In this document: positions 35,401 through 43,335 of the stretch, one piece after another
Numbering within the stretch: the stretch's first letter is position 1
Layout of the letters: each line of letters opens with the position of its first letter
Origin: Larkinella humicola
GTDB lineage: Bacteria; Bacteroidota; Bacteroidia; Cytophagales; Spirosomataceae
Length of the DNA stretch: 64,000 nt
Assembly: GCF_008727875.1 (NCBI RefSeq)
Contig: NZ_VTWS01000006.1
Coordinates: forward strand, 372,001-436,000
Direction: 5' to 3'
Position numbers and translations under genes: made by a program
The notes under the pieces: generated by a model
Seen by the model: only the letters and a program-made list of their open reading frames with translations
Told to the model about the DNA's origin: nothing
Databases searched by the model: none

Positions 35401-35921
35401 TCATCGCGGTTTGCATGGAAATCATTGCCACTCATTTTCGGCAGCGAAGCGACGAGCGGGCCGTCCTGGTGCTGGTCGAAGGAACGCCTTGCCCGGCGTA
35501 TCTGGACGAAAAACTCATGAACCATGTAATTGTCAATCTGTTGTCGAATGCCTTTAAGTTTTCGAAAGACGATCCGCACCTGCGCATTCTATTCCGAAAA
35601 GACAGCCTGGTTTTGCAGGTAATCGACCGGGGCATCGGCATACCGGCCAAAGATCTTTCGATGCTCTTCCAGGGATTCTTCCGGGCCAGCAACACCGCCG
35701 GCATTCAGGGGACCGGCCTGGGTCTGGTCATCACCCGCCAGTTTGTGGAAATACACGGAGGGCATCTGGACATTCAGAGTGAAGAGAACAATGGAACAAC
35801 TGTCACCGTCACGCTGACAAAAGCGCTGAGTGATCCCTCGGCGTCGGCCAGTCTCCCGAAAGTCGCAGATGCTGCTTCTCCCAGCGCCCCTCATTTTCAA
35901 TCGCAGCGTTCCATCCGTTGA
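32466..35921 (+). CDS. Multi-sensor histidine kinase (PAS/GAF/HisKA/HATPase)
   Basis: The 1151-residue protein starts at a GTG. Approximate domains are a PAS at residues 5-120, GAF domains at 145-290 and 310-460, a coiled coil at 460-500 (EDKELKQQNEHLEQRVEER), three PAS domains at 500-640, 640-770 and 770-890, HisKA with the phosphorylated His907 in TASHEFRTPLTTIQ, and HATPase from 1010 with the N box NHVIVNLLSNAFKFS and G boxes VIDRGIGIP and GTGLGLVITRQFVE. There is no transmembrane segment, so it should sense cytoplasmic signals. There is no receiver domain. It probably phosphorylates the LytTR regulator encoded immediately upstream. Confidence 0.93.
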   Translation: MEKLLQYWFNRSQQGVAILEPIRNEYQTIIDFRCRLVNTAFARIAGLPVDELTGITVSGCWPAADARRRLERLVSFLQLGLPQQLDEHYQTKNLDVWVHITLTPIEDQFLAEVQDITEQKTAEQELQRRLSMESIVSAISGQLITLDGFELDAYITDALEQISRFNGADRAAIFRYSDDQQRGSCSHEWCAPGITSSSHLFQNLPRTVFAWLYTRLENRRVIQLDTDKLPPEAVEEKAIFDSVFIRSMIAVPLIQDDKTRGFIGFYAIGKPKVWDENDVHLLQTFSTLISNAQHRQQQEAAIRRANQRLQGLHTIDQALLSHQPIEQSPLLTALRHINTLVPCERLTIFRFHEASGLAVAEYRLAEGRLEVNPGLAFSSHFIIDQLRQPSHVQYLPDLQPDDDGFPPGLHPYEQGFRSLVILPLYRRQVCIGAFTLVSTVSHFFTEEHLQIAQEVASQLAFVLNQHLEDKELKQQNEHLEQRVEERTREIGQLSALHQAVLQHAGQAIVSTDINGVVQTANQAAEKLLGYQNRELIGRVPKICPGPPDNPLPCITYELKDSENAPSDLFQVALKNRDYSYQECISVGKDGRQVPILLVTTTLKDHAGTVVGYVGICTDISALKAAETQLRNLNQRLQLATQAVGQGIWEDDLINNRLIWDDHLWAIFGMKPGRTDWTFQKFTEMVHPDDLPAFLEGTRQGKHQDTLDDRFSNVCRIIKPDGQIIYLEQNGLVVRDHQGRAIRAIGVAWDVTERKLAEEALRESEQRFREIAENVDEVFWIHSVEPFELLYINPAYARVFGSSSPHTASFLNTVLEDDRALVKAEFKKYRQGQEVTLQCRVRGMHQEIRWLHIRTFVMKDNRGMPVRYIGIVNDISSQKEKEFVLLKSLEREQELNQLKSQFVSTASHEFRTPLTTIQSSVDLIRLYLDSPATTAQPAIRKHLRVIEKEIERVSELLSDLLTIGTIEAGKVSFKPRWVDVIAVCMEIIATHFRQRSDERAVLVLVEGTPCPAYLDEKLMNHVIVNLLSNAFKFSKDDPHLRILFRKDSLVLQVIDRGIGIPAKDLSMLFQGFFRASNTAGIQGTGLGLVITRQFVEIHGGHLDIQSEENNGTTVTVTLTKALSDPSASASLPKVADAASPSAPHFQSQRSIR

Positions 35922-35968
35922 GCAACGCAAAAATCACCCGAACAAAGCCCTGCGGGGCTGGCATTTGG

Positions 35969-36126
35969 ATAACCCCGGATGCAATCCGGGGATGGGGATG
36001 GGGGTGGGGTGGGGCTGGGCTGGGGGTGGACATGGACCTGGTGTACGGGCCGCGTGCCAGAGACGCATAGCTGTAGCCGCCCCTATCCCTATCCTCACCC
36101 CCACCCCGGATGCCATCCGGGGTTGC
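35969..36126. repeat. GC-rich inverted repeat of CCCCGGATGCAATCCGGGG type
   Basis: The left part at 35971-36010 starts AACCCCGGATGCAATCCGGG and continues with GGGGATG/GGGGTGGGG runs. The right part at about 36083-36123 is the matching complement, ending CCCCGGATGCCATCCGGGG then TT. Each end is itself a short palindrome, and the G-rich/C-rich runs pair with each other across a core of about 70 bases. Its ends, GGATAACC and GGTTGCAC, recur in the large palindrome at 46543-46665. Confidence 0.7.
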
Positions 36127-36157
36127 ACGACAGAAACCCGCTTCATAAAAATCATCG

Positions 36158-36193
36158 TTTGCGATAATTTCAAAAAGTTTCCTCGTACCTTTG
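36158..36193 (+). promoter_or_regulatory. Promoter for the Hsp70-like gene
   Basis: TACCTTTG at 36186-36193 matches the Bacteroidota -7 consensus TAnnTTTG exactly. A TTTG lies at 36158-36161, 24 bases before it, at the long end of the accepted spacing. It is 100 bases before the ATG at 36294 and downstream of the repeat element. Confidence 0.55.
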
Positions 36194-36293
36194 CGCCCCT
36201 TTATCCAATCACAGCCGTGCTATCCTGCTTCGGTCAGGTTCTTTTCCTGACGGTGAAAGGCCTTTGCTGGCTACATTTTGAGCTAAAACCGGG

Positions 36294-37580
36294 ATGACAA
36301 CACTCTCTTGCGGAATCGACTTTGGTACCTCCAACTCCAGCATTGCCCTTGCCAGCGACGGCGAAATCAGCCTCGTACCGGTTGAACAGACGCACGTAAC
36401 CATTCCGAGTGCCATTTTCTTCCAGCGCGTCGACAACAAGGCGTTCTATGGCCGAACCGCCGTCAACCTGTTTTTCGACCGCCAGCAGGGCCGCTTCATG
36501 CGGAGTCTGAAGCGGGTTTTGGGAACGCCCCTGATGAAACACGGCACCGTGGTGAACGGCACCACCATGAATTTCTCCAGTATCATCGCTTCTTTTCTGA
36601 AAAAAATGAAAGAAAAAGCGGATGCCGTGGCAGGTCAGGAAATTGAGAATGTGGTGATGGGCCGCCCCGTTCATTTCGTCGATCACTCGCCCGAATCGGA
36701 TGCCCAGGCGCAGGCCGAACTGAAAGAAATTGCGTTGCGGATTGGTTTCAAAACCGTTGAATTCCAGTTTGAACCCATCGCGGCCGCTTTTGCCCACGAA
36801 GCCCGGCTCACCGGCGAGAAACTGGCGATCGTGGCCGATCTGGGCGGTGGCACCTCCGATTTTACCGTAATCCGGTTATCGAGTCAATCCGTCCGGAAAA
36901 CGGATCGTTCGTCGGACATTTTAGCCAATACGGGGGTGCGGGTTGGGGGCAACGATTTCGACAAAGACCTGAGCCTGGCCGCCATCATGCCCGAACTGGG
37001 TTACCGGAGCCGCTATGGCGACAAACAACTGGAAGTTCCGCTGAAACCGTTTCACGATCTGGCCGAATGGAGCAAGGTCAACTTCCTCTACACGCCCAAA
37101 CTCATCATGCAAACCCGGCAGTTGCTGTTTCAGTCGCACGACAAAAAGCGGTACAAACGGCTCCTGAGTGTTCTCGAAAACGAAACCGGTCATGCCGTCC
37201 TGGCGGCTACCGAAGGCGCCAAAATTGCCCTGACGGACCACGCCGAATACGCCACACCTTTCGATTGTGTGGAAACGGATTTCGTAATTCCGATCCGGCG
37301 GACGCTGTTTGAAACGGCCATTTTCGGCGAAGTTGAAAAGATTGTGGCATCAGCCACGGAATGTTTGCAGAATGCCGGGGTGCGGCAACAGGACATTGAC
37401 CTGGTCATTCTGACTGGCGGCTCCACCGAAGTACCACTGATTCAGGCCGAATTCAAGCGGCTTTTCCCGAATGCGGCCATTGCCGATGAAAACAAGCTCT
37501 CCAGCGTTGGCCTGGGGCTGGCCTACGACAGCCAGAGCAAATTCGGCCGGAATTCGGCCCGCCAAATCGCATCGGTCTAG
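36294..37580 (+). CDS. yegD: Hsp70-family ATPase, YegD-like
   Basis: The 428-residue protein has the actin/Hsp70 ATPase fold without a C-terminal peptide-binding domain. Seen are the phosphate-1 motif CGIDFGTSNSSIALAS, the phosphate-2 motif VADLGGGTSDFTVI near residue 180, and the adenosine motif VILTGGSTEVPLI near residue 370. Length and motif spacing match YegD, a DnaK relative of poorly known role in E. coli. It is cytoplasmic and stands alone after its own promoter. It has no J-domain partner in the window. Proteins of this size cannot act as full chaperones in the DnaK way, so a regulatory ATPase role is the safer statement. Confidence 0.88.
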   Translation: MTTLSCGIDFGTSNSSIALASDGEISLVPVEQTHVTIPSAIFFQRVDNKAFYGRTAVNLFFDRQQGRFMRSLKRVLGTPLMKHGTVVNGTTMNFSSIIASFLKKMKEKADAVAGQEIENVVMGRPVHFVDHSPESDAQAQAELKEIALRIGFKTVEFQFEPIAAAFAHEARLTGEKLAIVADLGGGTSDFTVIRLSSQSVRKTDRSSDILANTGVRVGGNDFDKDLSLAAIMPELGYRSRYGDKQLEVPLKPFHDLAEWSKVNFLYTPKLIMQTRQLLFQSHDKKRYKRLLSVLENETGHAVLAATEGAKIALTDHAEYATPFDCVETDFVIPIRRTLFETAIFGEVEKIVASATECLQNAGVRQQDIDLVILTGGSTEVPLIQAEFKRLFPNAAIADENKLSSVGLGLAYDSQSKFGRNSARQIASV

Positions 37581-37733
37581 CCCGCAAACGGTAGCAAACC
37601 GGGTCGGTCGGCTCGCTGCCACAAAACCCGGTTTTTATCGAACGGTCAATAGTAGTCGCTACAGTATCAGGTATTTATCAAAAAAAGGTGGAATTTTAGG
37701 GTCGATTTCCTCACCCGTTCAATCTTCGTTTTG

Positions 37734-40376
37734 ATGAAAACTTTTCTACGCATTTCCCGACCGAATCAGGGCCAGCGGCTGTTGCTGGCCTGCCTGTTCC
37801 TGACCAGCCTGACGGTTTACAGCCAGGAGATTTATTACGTTACCCCAGGCGGAGGGGCCGTTACCAAAGACGGTTCTTCCTGGGAAAATGCCTTCGATGG
37901 CACCCAGCTTCAGACCGCCATCGAAGCCGCCAGCACCTATTCCCAATCCAACGGTAATGTGGACGTTCAGGTCTGGGTGGCCGCCGGTCTCTATAAACCC
38001 ACCGGCTCTGCCGACCGCACCATCAGTTTTTCCATGCGAAACCACGTCGCCGTGTACGGCGGTTTTGAGGGCGACGAAAACCTGTTGAGCGAACGCCCCG
38101 CCCTCAACCTTTCCACCCCTTCCAGCACCACCCTCAGCGGGGAAATCGGGGGAGCCGGTACCACCGACAATTCCTACCACGTCGTCAGCAATCTCTCCGG
38201 ATCGCTAACCACCAGCGCCGTGCTCGACGGTTTTGTGATTACGGCAGGCAATGCCGATAGTGCCGTTGAAGACGTTCATAGGGTTGGCGGAGGAATGACC
38301 AATCTCAACGACAGCCCCACGGTTCGGCACTGTTTCTTTGTGAGCAATACCGCCAAATCGGGCGGAGCAGTGCACAATCTGGCCAATTCGGGCGGCATCT
38401 GCAGCCCGGAATTCATCGATTGCCATTTTATGAGCAATACGGCGGGCATCTCGGACGGGCCGGGCGGGGCGATGTATAACTATGCCGACCTGGGCAGCCA
38501 ATGTCGCCCCAGGCTGACGCACTGTAGCTTTACCCTGAATACCGCCGGAAACGGCGGGAGCCTTTTTAACGGAACCAATGCCGGAGGCACCTGCAGCCCG
38601 GTGATCACCCGGTGCCAATTTACCAACAATACCTCCACCGGCAACAGTGGCGTACTGGCCAACGACGGCGGCAGCCCAACCGTTACGAATTGCAGTTTTG
38701 TTGGCAATTCGGCATCACGCGGAGGTATATCCGTGAATTATTCGATTCAGCTTTTCACCAATTGCAGCTTTTCGGGCAACTCGGCAACCCTGGGCGGAGG
38801 AATCGCGTACCAAACCGGGGGTGGGACTACCTTTAAAAACTGCATCGTCTGGAACAACGGCGGTTCTCAAACCTTCTTTAACTCAAACGGTTCCACCATC
38901 ACCGGCACCTACAGCCTGTTCGATACGGAAGTCACGGGGTATGGCGGAGCCAACAACCTGACCACCGCAGTTCTGCCTTTTGTTGGCGTAGCCGACCTGC
39001 AACTCACGACCGGCTCGCCCGCCATCAACGCCGGGGATCCCACCAGCAGCACCACCACCAGTGGCACCACGGACCTGGCCGGGAATCCCCGTTTCTACAA
39101 CGGCGGCCCCGTCGACATTGGTGCTTTTGAATTTCAGGGGGAATTGCCGACGCCAGTGAGCGGCAGTTTCGACGGGTATATTTACGGCGCCGACTGCGAA
39201 AGTTTCCGGGGCTGGGCCTGGGATCGCGATAAGATCAATACCGTCGTTTCCGTCGACATCCTGGATGGTGATGCGGTGATTGCCACATTGCCCGCGGGTG
39301 ATTTTCGTCCGGATCTGCTCGACGCGGGCAAAGGCAATGGCCAACACGCTTTTCGGTATGTCCTGCCCGAATCGCTCAAAGACAACCTGCCCCACTTCCT
39401 GTCGGCCCGGGTGACGGGCAGCGGTTTTATCCTCAAAAATTCACCCAAAGCACTCATCTGCCAGAACAGCACCGAACCGGTGGGCAACCAGCCCCCCGTG
39501 CCGCCCTCGCCCACGGTGCTGATTACGCCCCTGACCGCGCAGGTGGATGTGCCTTTCTCGGCTACCCTTCCCGCCTTCACCGACCCCGAAGGCAGCCCCC
39601 TGACGTATGCCCTCAGCGGTTTACCGGCGGGTTTGAGTCTGGGTTCGGAAAACCGGATGATCAGCGGAACACCCACCGAACCGGGGAGCTTCCTGCTGAC
39701 GTATTCGGCCACGGATGTGCCCGGTTCCACCAACAGCGTAAGCTTTGTTTTAACCGTCCATCCCGCGTCAACTACCACGGTAACAGGGAGTTTCGACGGC
39801 TACCTGGACAAAGTCGAATGCGGTACGATCCGGGGCTGGGTGTGGGATCGCAATAAACCCAACACGCCGGTGACGGTGGAGTTCTACACCGATGACACGG
39901 TTTGGGGCAGCACCGTCGCCAACATCTACCGGGATGATTTGAAGAATGCCGGGAAAGGCAACGGGGCGCATGCCTACCGCTTCGAAGTTCCGGTCGCGCT
40001 GAAAGGAACCGGCCCGCATCTGATCTCGGCGCGGGTGCAGGGCAGCACGTTTGTATTGAAGAACTCGGGAAAACTTTTGAACTGCCCCCTGCCCGGCCGG
40101 AAGGGTGCCGAACAACCCGAAGCGCTGGAAATGATCGTGTTGGGCAATCCGGTTTTCGGCCCGACGCTCGGGGTGGAAGTCCGGGGGGCAGAGGGACGCC
40201 CCCTGCGCCTGCAACTGACGGACGCGAACGGCCGGGCCGTGGCCGATTGGGCGGTCGGAGCAGCCGCGAAAGTAGAACAAAAAACGTTGTTCCTCGGTTA
40301 TCAACCTGCAGGGCTGCTGTTCCTGCGGGCCACCAGCGGGGCAAGAACCGCAACCTTGAAAGTACTCAAACCGTAG
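37734..40376 (+). CDS. Secreted beta-helix protein with repeated C-terminal modules and T9SS sorting domain
   Basis: From the ATG at 37734 the product is 880 residues with a signal peptide ending near TVYSQ. Residues 25-460 form a right-handed beta-helix of the polymorphic-outer-membrane/choice-of-anchor Q type, with repeated glycine-rich rungs (GGAVHNLANSGGICSPEFID). Two homologous modules follow at about 475-580 and 681-785, each opening SGSFDGYIYG/TGSFDGYLDK and containing the RGWAWDR/RGWVWDR and DAGKGNGQHAFRY/NAGKGNGAHAYRF motifs. A putative Ig domain (TLPAFTDPEGSPLTYALSGL) lies between them. The last 80 residues look like a type IX secretion sorting domain, so the protein should be exported to the surface by T9SS. 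Function may be adhesion or polysaccharide binding. Confidence 0.85.
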   Translation: MKTFLRISRPNQGQRLLLACLFLTSLTVYSQEIYYVTPGGGAVTKDGSSWENAFDGTQLQTAIEAASTYSQSNGNVDVQVWVAAGLYKPTGSADRTISFSMRNHVAVYGGFEGDENLLSERPALNLSTPSSTTLSGEIGGAGTTDNSYHVVSNLSGSLTTSAVLDGFVITAGNADSAVEDVHRVGGGMTNLNDSPTVRHCFFVSNTAKSGGAVHNLANSGGICSPEFIDCHFMSNTAGISDGPGGAMYNYADLGSQCRPRLTHCSFTLNTAGNGGSLFNGTNAGGTCSPVITRCQFTNNTSTGNSGVLANDGGSPTVTNCSFVGNSASRGGISVNYSIQLFTNCSFSGNSATLGGGIAYQTGGGTTFKNCIVWNNGGSQTFFNSNGSTITGTYSLFDTEVTGYGGANNLTTAVLPFVGVADLQLTTGSPAINAGDPTSSTTTSGTTDLAGNPRFYNGGPVDIGAFEFQGELPTPVSGSFDGYIYGADCESFRGWAWDRDKINTVVSVDILDGDAVIATLPAGDFRPDLLDAGKGNGQHAFRYVLPESLKDNLPHFLSARVTGSGFILKNSPKALICQNSTEPVGNQPPVPPSPTVLITPLTAQVDVPFSATLPAFTDPEGSPLTYALSGLPAGLSLGSENRMISGTPTEPGSFLLTYSATDVPGSTNSVSFVLTVHPASTTTVTGSFDGYLDKVECGTIRGWVWDRNKPNTPVTVEFYTDDTVWGSTVANIYRDDLKNAGKGNGAHAYRFEVPVALKGTGPHLISARVQGSTFVLKNSGKLLNCPLPGRKGAEQPEALEMIVLGNPVFGPTLGVEVRGAEGRPLRLQLTDANGRAVADWAVGAAAKVEQKTLFLGYQPAGLLFLRATSGARTATLKVLKP

Positions 40377-40415
40377 ACCCGGTCAGGGCGGTTTTCAAAC
40401 CACACGAAAACCGCC

Positions 40416-40799
40416 CTAGTGCAATCCCAGCGTCTTTGCATACGCTTTCCCCCAGTCCACCATCGACTGCAAAACCGGCAGGGTGGCGTTCCCCTGTTCC
40501 GTCAGACTGTATTCGACCCGGGGCGGAATTTCGGCGTAGATTTTCCGGTTCAGGATTCCGTTTCGCTCCAGATCCCGCAGTTCCTGCGTCAGCATTTTCT
40601 TGCTGATACCGGGCATGGCGCGCTGCATTTCGCCGAATCGGTTGATCCCCCGCGACACGTTGTAAATAATAACCGGCTTCCATTTTCCGCCAATGATCAG
40701 GCTGGTGAGCGTCACCGGACACTTCGTCAACCCATAAGCCGCTAAATCTTCCGAACTATTTCCTTTTTCAAGTACCTCATTATCAATTATAGTCTCCAT
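40416..40799 (-). CDS. HxlR-family winged-helix regulator
   Basis: Starting at the ATG at 40799 the protein has 127 residues. HxlR features are the KCPVTLTSLIIGGKWKPVII helix with the conserved Cys, then GINRFGEMQRAMPGISKKML (recognition helix), LRDLERNGILNRKIYAE, and PPRVEYSLTEQGNATLPVL. HxlR regulators respond to redox or electrophilic compounds and often sit beside a quinone or NAD(P)H reductase gene, as YtfH does beside YtfG in E. coli. It is divergent from an NmrA-type reductase, and two matching operator-like sequences lie in the shared promoter region. Confidence 0.93.
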   Translation of the reverse strand: METIIDNEVLEKGNSSEDLAAYGLTKCPVTLTSLIIGGKWKPVIIYNVSRGINRFGEMQRAMPGISKKMLTQELRDLERNGILNRKIYAEIPPRVEYSLTEQGNATLPVLQSMVDWGKAYAKTLGLH

Positions 40800-40819
40800 T
40801 TTGATACTAAGAAACATTA

Positions 40820-40831
40820 AAGTGATTACTT
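40820..40831. promoter_or_regulatory. Operator-like AAGT-N4-ACTT site 1
   Basis: AAGTGATTACTT covers the start of the minus transcript and touches the -33 element of the plus promoter. A second AAGT-N5-ACTT site lies at 40880. HxlR proteins bind inverted repeats of this kind; that this one does is inference. Confidence 0.5.
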
Positions 40832-40861
40832 GACAAATATAAACTATTGGCTCTAGTTTTG
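40830..40861 (+). promoter_or_regulatory. Promoter of the NmrA-family gene
   Basis: TTG at 40830-40832 and TAGTTTTG at 40854-40861 are separated by 21 bases and match the Bacteroidota consensus. Transcription should begin about 40867, giving a leader of about 33 bases before the ATG at 40900. Confidence 0.7.
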
Positions 40862-40865
40862 GCAA
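40834..40865 (-). promoter_or_regulatory. Promoter of the HxlR gene
   Basis: On the minus strand, TTG at 40865-40863 and TATATTTG at 40841-40834 are again spaced by 21 bases, an exact -7 match. It overlaps the plus promoter almost completely, so the two genes should be controlled together. Confidence 0.7.
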
Positions 40866-40879
40866 GATTTATTTCTAAA

Positions 40880-40892
40880 AAGTAATCAACTT
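40880..40892. promoter_or_regulatory. Operator-like AAGT-N5-ACTT site 2
   Basis: AAGTAATCAACTT lies just downstream of the plus start point, a good place for repression. It also contains AAGTAATC, the exact complement of the GATTACTT core of site 1. Confidence 0.5.
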
Positions 40893-40899
40893 AAGTGCT

Positions 40900-41793
40900 A
40901 TGTACGTCATCACAGGAGCCAGCGGCCATACGGGCACACCCATCGCCCGGCAACTTCTACAAGCCGGAAAACCGGTCAGGGTCATCGGTCGGTCAGCCGA
41001 CCATTTGAAAGAACTCATCGACAGCGGTGCCCAGGCGGCCATCGGAAGTCTGGAAGACCCGGATTTTCTGATTGAGGCTTTTCGGGGTGCTACGGCGGTC
41101 TATGCCATCATTCCTCCCAACTTTACGACCCCCGATTTTACAGGCTATCAAAAACGAGTGGCCGACGCTCTGACAGCCGCCATTCGGGCCAATCACATTC
41201 CCTACGTGGTCAGTTTAAGCAGCTTTGGGGCACATTTGCCCGACCAGAACGGCGTCATTCAGGGCATGACCTATCTGGAAAACCAACTCAACGCGGTGGA
41301 AGATCTGCGGGTCGTTCATCTGCGGGCCGGTTTCTTTTTTCAGAATCTTTTCAGCAGCATCGGTTTACTGAAAGCAACGGGTTTGCTGGCGGGTTTTCCC
41401 ATCGAAGGCGATAAACCGCTGGCGCTGGTTCACACCGACGACATTGCCGCCGTAGCCGCCCACCAGTTGCTGGCCTTGGATTTTGAAGGCAAAACCGTCC
41501 GGTTTGTGGCCGGACCGCGTGACCTGACCTTCGACGAAGTGGCGCAGATTGTGGGCCAGGCCCTCGGAAAACCGAATTTAGCCTGGACCGCTTTCCCCTA
41601 CGAGCAGGCGCGGGCGGGCATGATCCAGTCGGGCATGACGCCCAGTCTGGCCGATAACTACGTGGAATTCTGCCAGCGCGTTAACGATGGCGGTCTGATG
41701 GGCGGTTTTGAACGCAATGCCGACAACACCACGCCGACAACCCTCGAAGACTTTGCCCGCAACGAACTGGTCCCCGTCTATCAGGCGAACTAA
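40900..41793 (+). CDS. NmrA-family NAD(P)-binding reductase, QorB-like
   Basis: The 297-residue protein begins MYVITGASGHTGTPIARQLL, a Rossmann motif of the NmrA/HSCARG and QorB type, followed by VRVIGRSADHLKELIDSGAQ and the central region VEDLRVVHLRAGFFFQNL. The position of the catalytic tyrosine of extended SDRs is not conserved, as in other NmrA-like proteins. The divergent HxlR gene and the overlapping promoters make a quinone- or electrophile-responsive pair like YtfG/YtfH a good guess. It is cytoplasmic, and a long hairpin follows the gene. Confidence 0.88.
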   Translation: MYVITGASGHTGTPIARQLLQAGKPVRVIGRSADHLKELIDSGAQAAIGSLEDPDFLIEAFRGATAVYAIIPPNFTTPDFTGYQKRVADALTAAIRANHIPYVVSLSSFGAHLPDQNGVIQGMTYLENQLNAVEDLRVVHLRAGFFFQNLFSSIGLLKATGLLAGFPIEGDKPLALVHTDDIAAVAAHQLLALDFEGKTVRFVAGPRDLTFDEVAQIVGQALGKPNLAWTAFPYEQARAGMIQSGMTPSLADNYVEFCQRVNDGGLMGGFERNADNTTPTTLEDFARNELVPVYQAN

Positions 41794-41801
41794 GCAGAAG
41801 C

Positions 41802-41869
41802 GACGGAAATCCTGCTCATGATCCGGGTGATTGCTCACAAAATGCCGGATCGTGAGTAGGATTTCCGTC
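41802..41869 (+). terminator. Long hairpin with G-U wobble pairs after the NmrA gene
   Basis: The 25-base arm at 41802-41826 (GACGGAAATCCTGCTCATGA then TCCGG) pairs with the arm at 41845-41869. Only two positions differ from perfect complementarity, and both give G-U pairs in the plus-strand RNA. The loop is 18 bases. It lies between two plus-strand genes, nine bases after the NmrA stop. Confidence 0.65.
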
Positions 41870-41910
41870 AAATCGATTTTAGGAGGAAGAAGCCGACTAA
41901 CCGTTCGATC

Positions 41911-43335
41911 ATGCGTACCCTGCTTGTTTCCTTTTATCTGCTGTTTTCCCTGCCTGCTTTTGTTACGGCCCAAACCCGTCCCAACATTATCTTCATTCTG
42001 GCCGACGACCTGGGCTACGGCGACCTGGGCATCAACGGTCAGAAGCTGATCAAAACCCCGAACATCGACCGGCTAGCGGCCGAAGGGGTGCGGTTTACGC
42101 AGTTTTACGCGGGAACGTCGGTTTGCGCGCCCTCCCGTTCGTCGCTCATGACGGGCCACCACACCGGGCATACCTACATCCGGGGCAACAAAGGTGTCGA
42201 CCCCGAGGGCCAGCAACCCCTGGCCGATTCGGTGGTGACGATGGCGGAAATTCTGAAGAAAACGGGTTACACGACGGCCGCTTTTGGCAAATGGGGACTG
42301 GGGCCAGTCGGTTCCGAAGGCGATCCCAACCAACAGGGCTTCGACCGCTTCTACGGCTACAACTGCCAGAGCCTGGCGCACCGGTATTATCCGAATCACC
42401 TCTGGGACAACAGCCAGAAAATCGTTCTGGCCGAAAATGAAAACCTGTTAAAAACCAGCCAGTATGGCCCTGATCTGATTCAGCAACAGGCCCTGGGTTT
42501 CGTCAAAAACAACGACCCGAAAAAACCATTTTTCCTCTTCCTGCCGTATACCCTCCCCCACGCCGAACTGCTGGTTCCCAACGACAGCATTTTCCAGTAT
42601 TACAAAGGAAAATTCGCCGAAAAACCGTACAAAGGAGCCGATTATGGCCCGAACGCCAGCGTCGGCGGCTATGCCTCGCAGGAATATCCTCGGGCTACGT
42701 TCGCAGCGATTGTCACCCGGCTCGATCTGTACGTCGGTCAGCTTTTGGCGACCTTGAAAGAAAAAGGACTGGACCAGAACACGCTCATTATTTTTTCCAG
42801 CGACAACGGCCCGCACCGCGAAGGGGGTGCCGACCCGGTTTTCTTCAATAGCGGGGGCGGTTTTCGCGGTTTCAAGCGCGACCTCTACGAAGGCGGCATC
42901 CGGGAGCCGATGATTGCCCGCTGGCCCGGCACGATCAAGCCCGGCACCCAAAATGAGCACGTGGGAGCCTTCTGGGATTTGCTGCCCACCTTTGCCGAAC
43001 TGGCCGGAACAAAGGCCCCCGCAGGCATCGACGGAATTTCGTTCGTTCCGGCTCTGACGGGAAAAGGCACTCAGAAAAAACACGCCTATCTGTACTGGGA
43101 GTTTCACGAACAGGGGGGTAAACAGGCCGTTCGGCAGGGCAACTGGAAGGCTGTTCGACTGAATGCCGCCGGGAACACCACCCAGCCCGTCGAACTCTAC
43201 GACCTGGCGAAAGACCCGGCCGAAACCACGAATCTGGCGGCCAAACACCCCGCGAAAGCCACCGAATTAGGCCGATTGATGACCGAATCCCACACGCCCT
43301 CGGCTTTGTTCCCGTTCGGCAGCGCAGGGCGGTAA
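41911..43335 (+). CDS. Exported S1-family sulfatase (arylsulfatase type)
   Basis: The 474-residue protein has a signal peptide ending near FVTAQ. The S1 sulfatase hallmarks are clear: metal-binding FILADDLGYGDLGINGQK, the C-x-P-S-R maturation motif in SVCAPSRSSLMTGHHTG with Cys72 as the residue that becomes formylglycine, and FSSDNGPHREGGADPV with the C-terminal Asp-Asn pair. It should remove sulfate from a sugar or aryl ester in the periplasm, after activation by a formylglycine-generating enzyme or an anSME that is not in the window. Subfamily is not assigned. Such sulfatases in Bacteroidota often act on marine or host polysaccharides. Confidence 0.93.
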   Translation: MRTLLVSFYLLFSLPAFVTAQTRPNIIFILADDLGYGDLGINGQKLIKTPNIDRLAAEGVRFTQFYAGTSVCAPSRSSLMTGHHTGHTYIRGNKGVDPEGQQPLADSVVTMAEILKKTGYTTAAFGKWGLGPVGSEGDPNQQGFDRFYGYNCQSLAHRYYPNHLWDNSQKIVLAENENLLKTSQYGPDLIQQQALGFVKNNDPKKPFFLFLPYTLPHAELLVPNDSIFQYYKGKFAEKPYKGADYGPNASVGGYASQEYPRATFAAIVTRLDLYVGQLLATLKEKGLDQNTLIIFSSDNGPHREGGADPVFFNSGGGFRGFKRDLYEGGIREPMIARWPGTIKPGTQNEHVGAFWDLLPTFAELAGTKAPAGIDGISFVPALTGKGTQKKHAYLYWEFHEQGGKQAVRQGNWKAVRLNAAGNTTQPVELYDLAKDPAETTNLAAKHPAKATELGRLMTESHTPSALFPFGSAGR

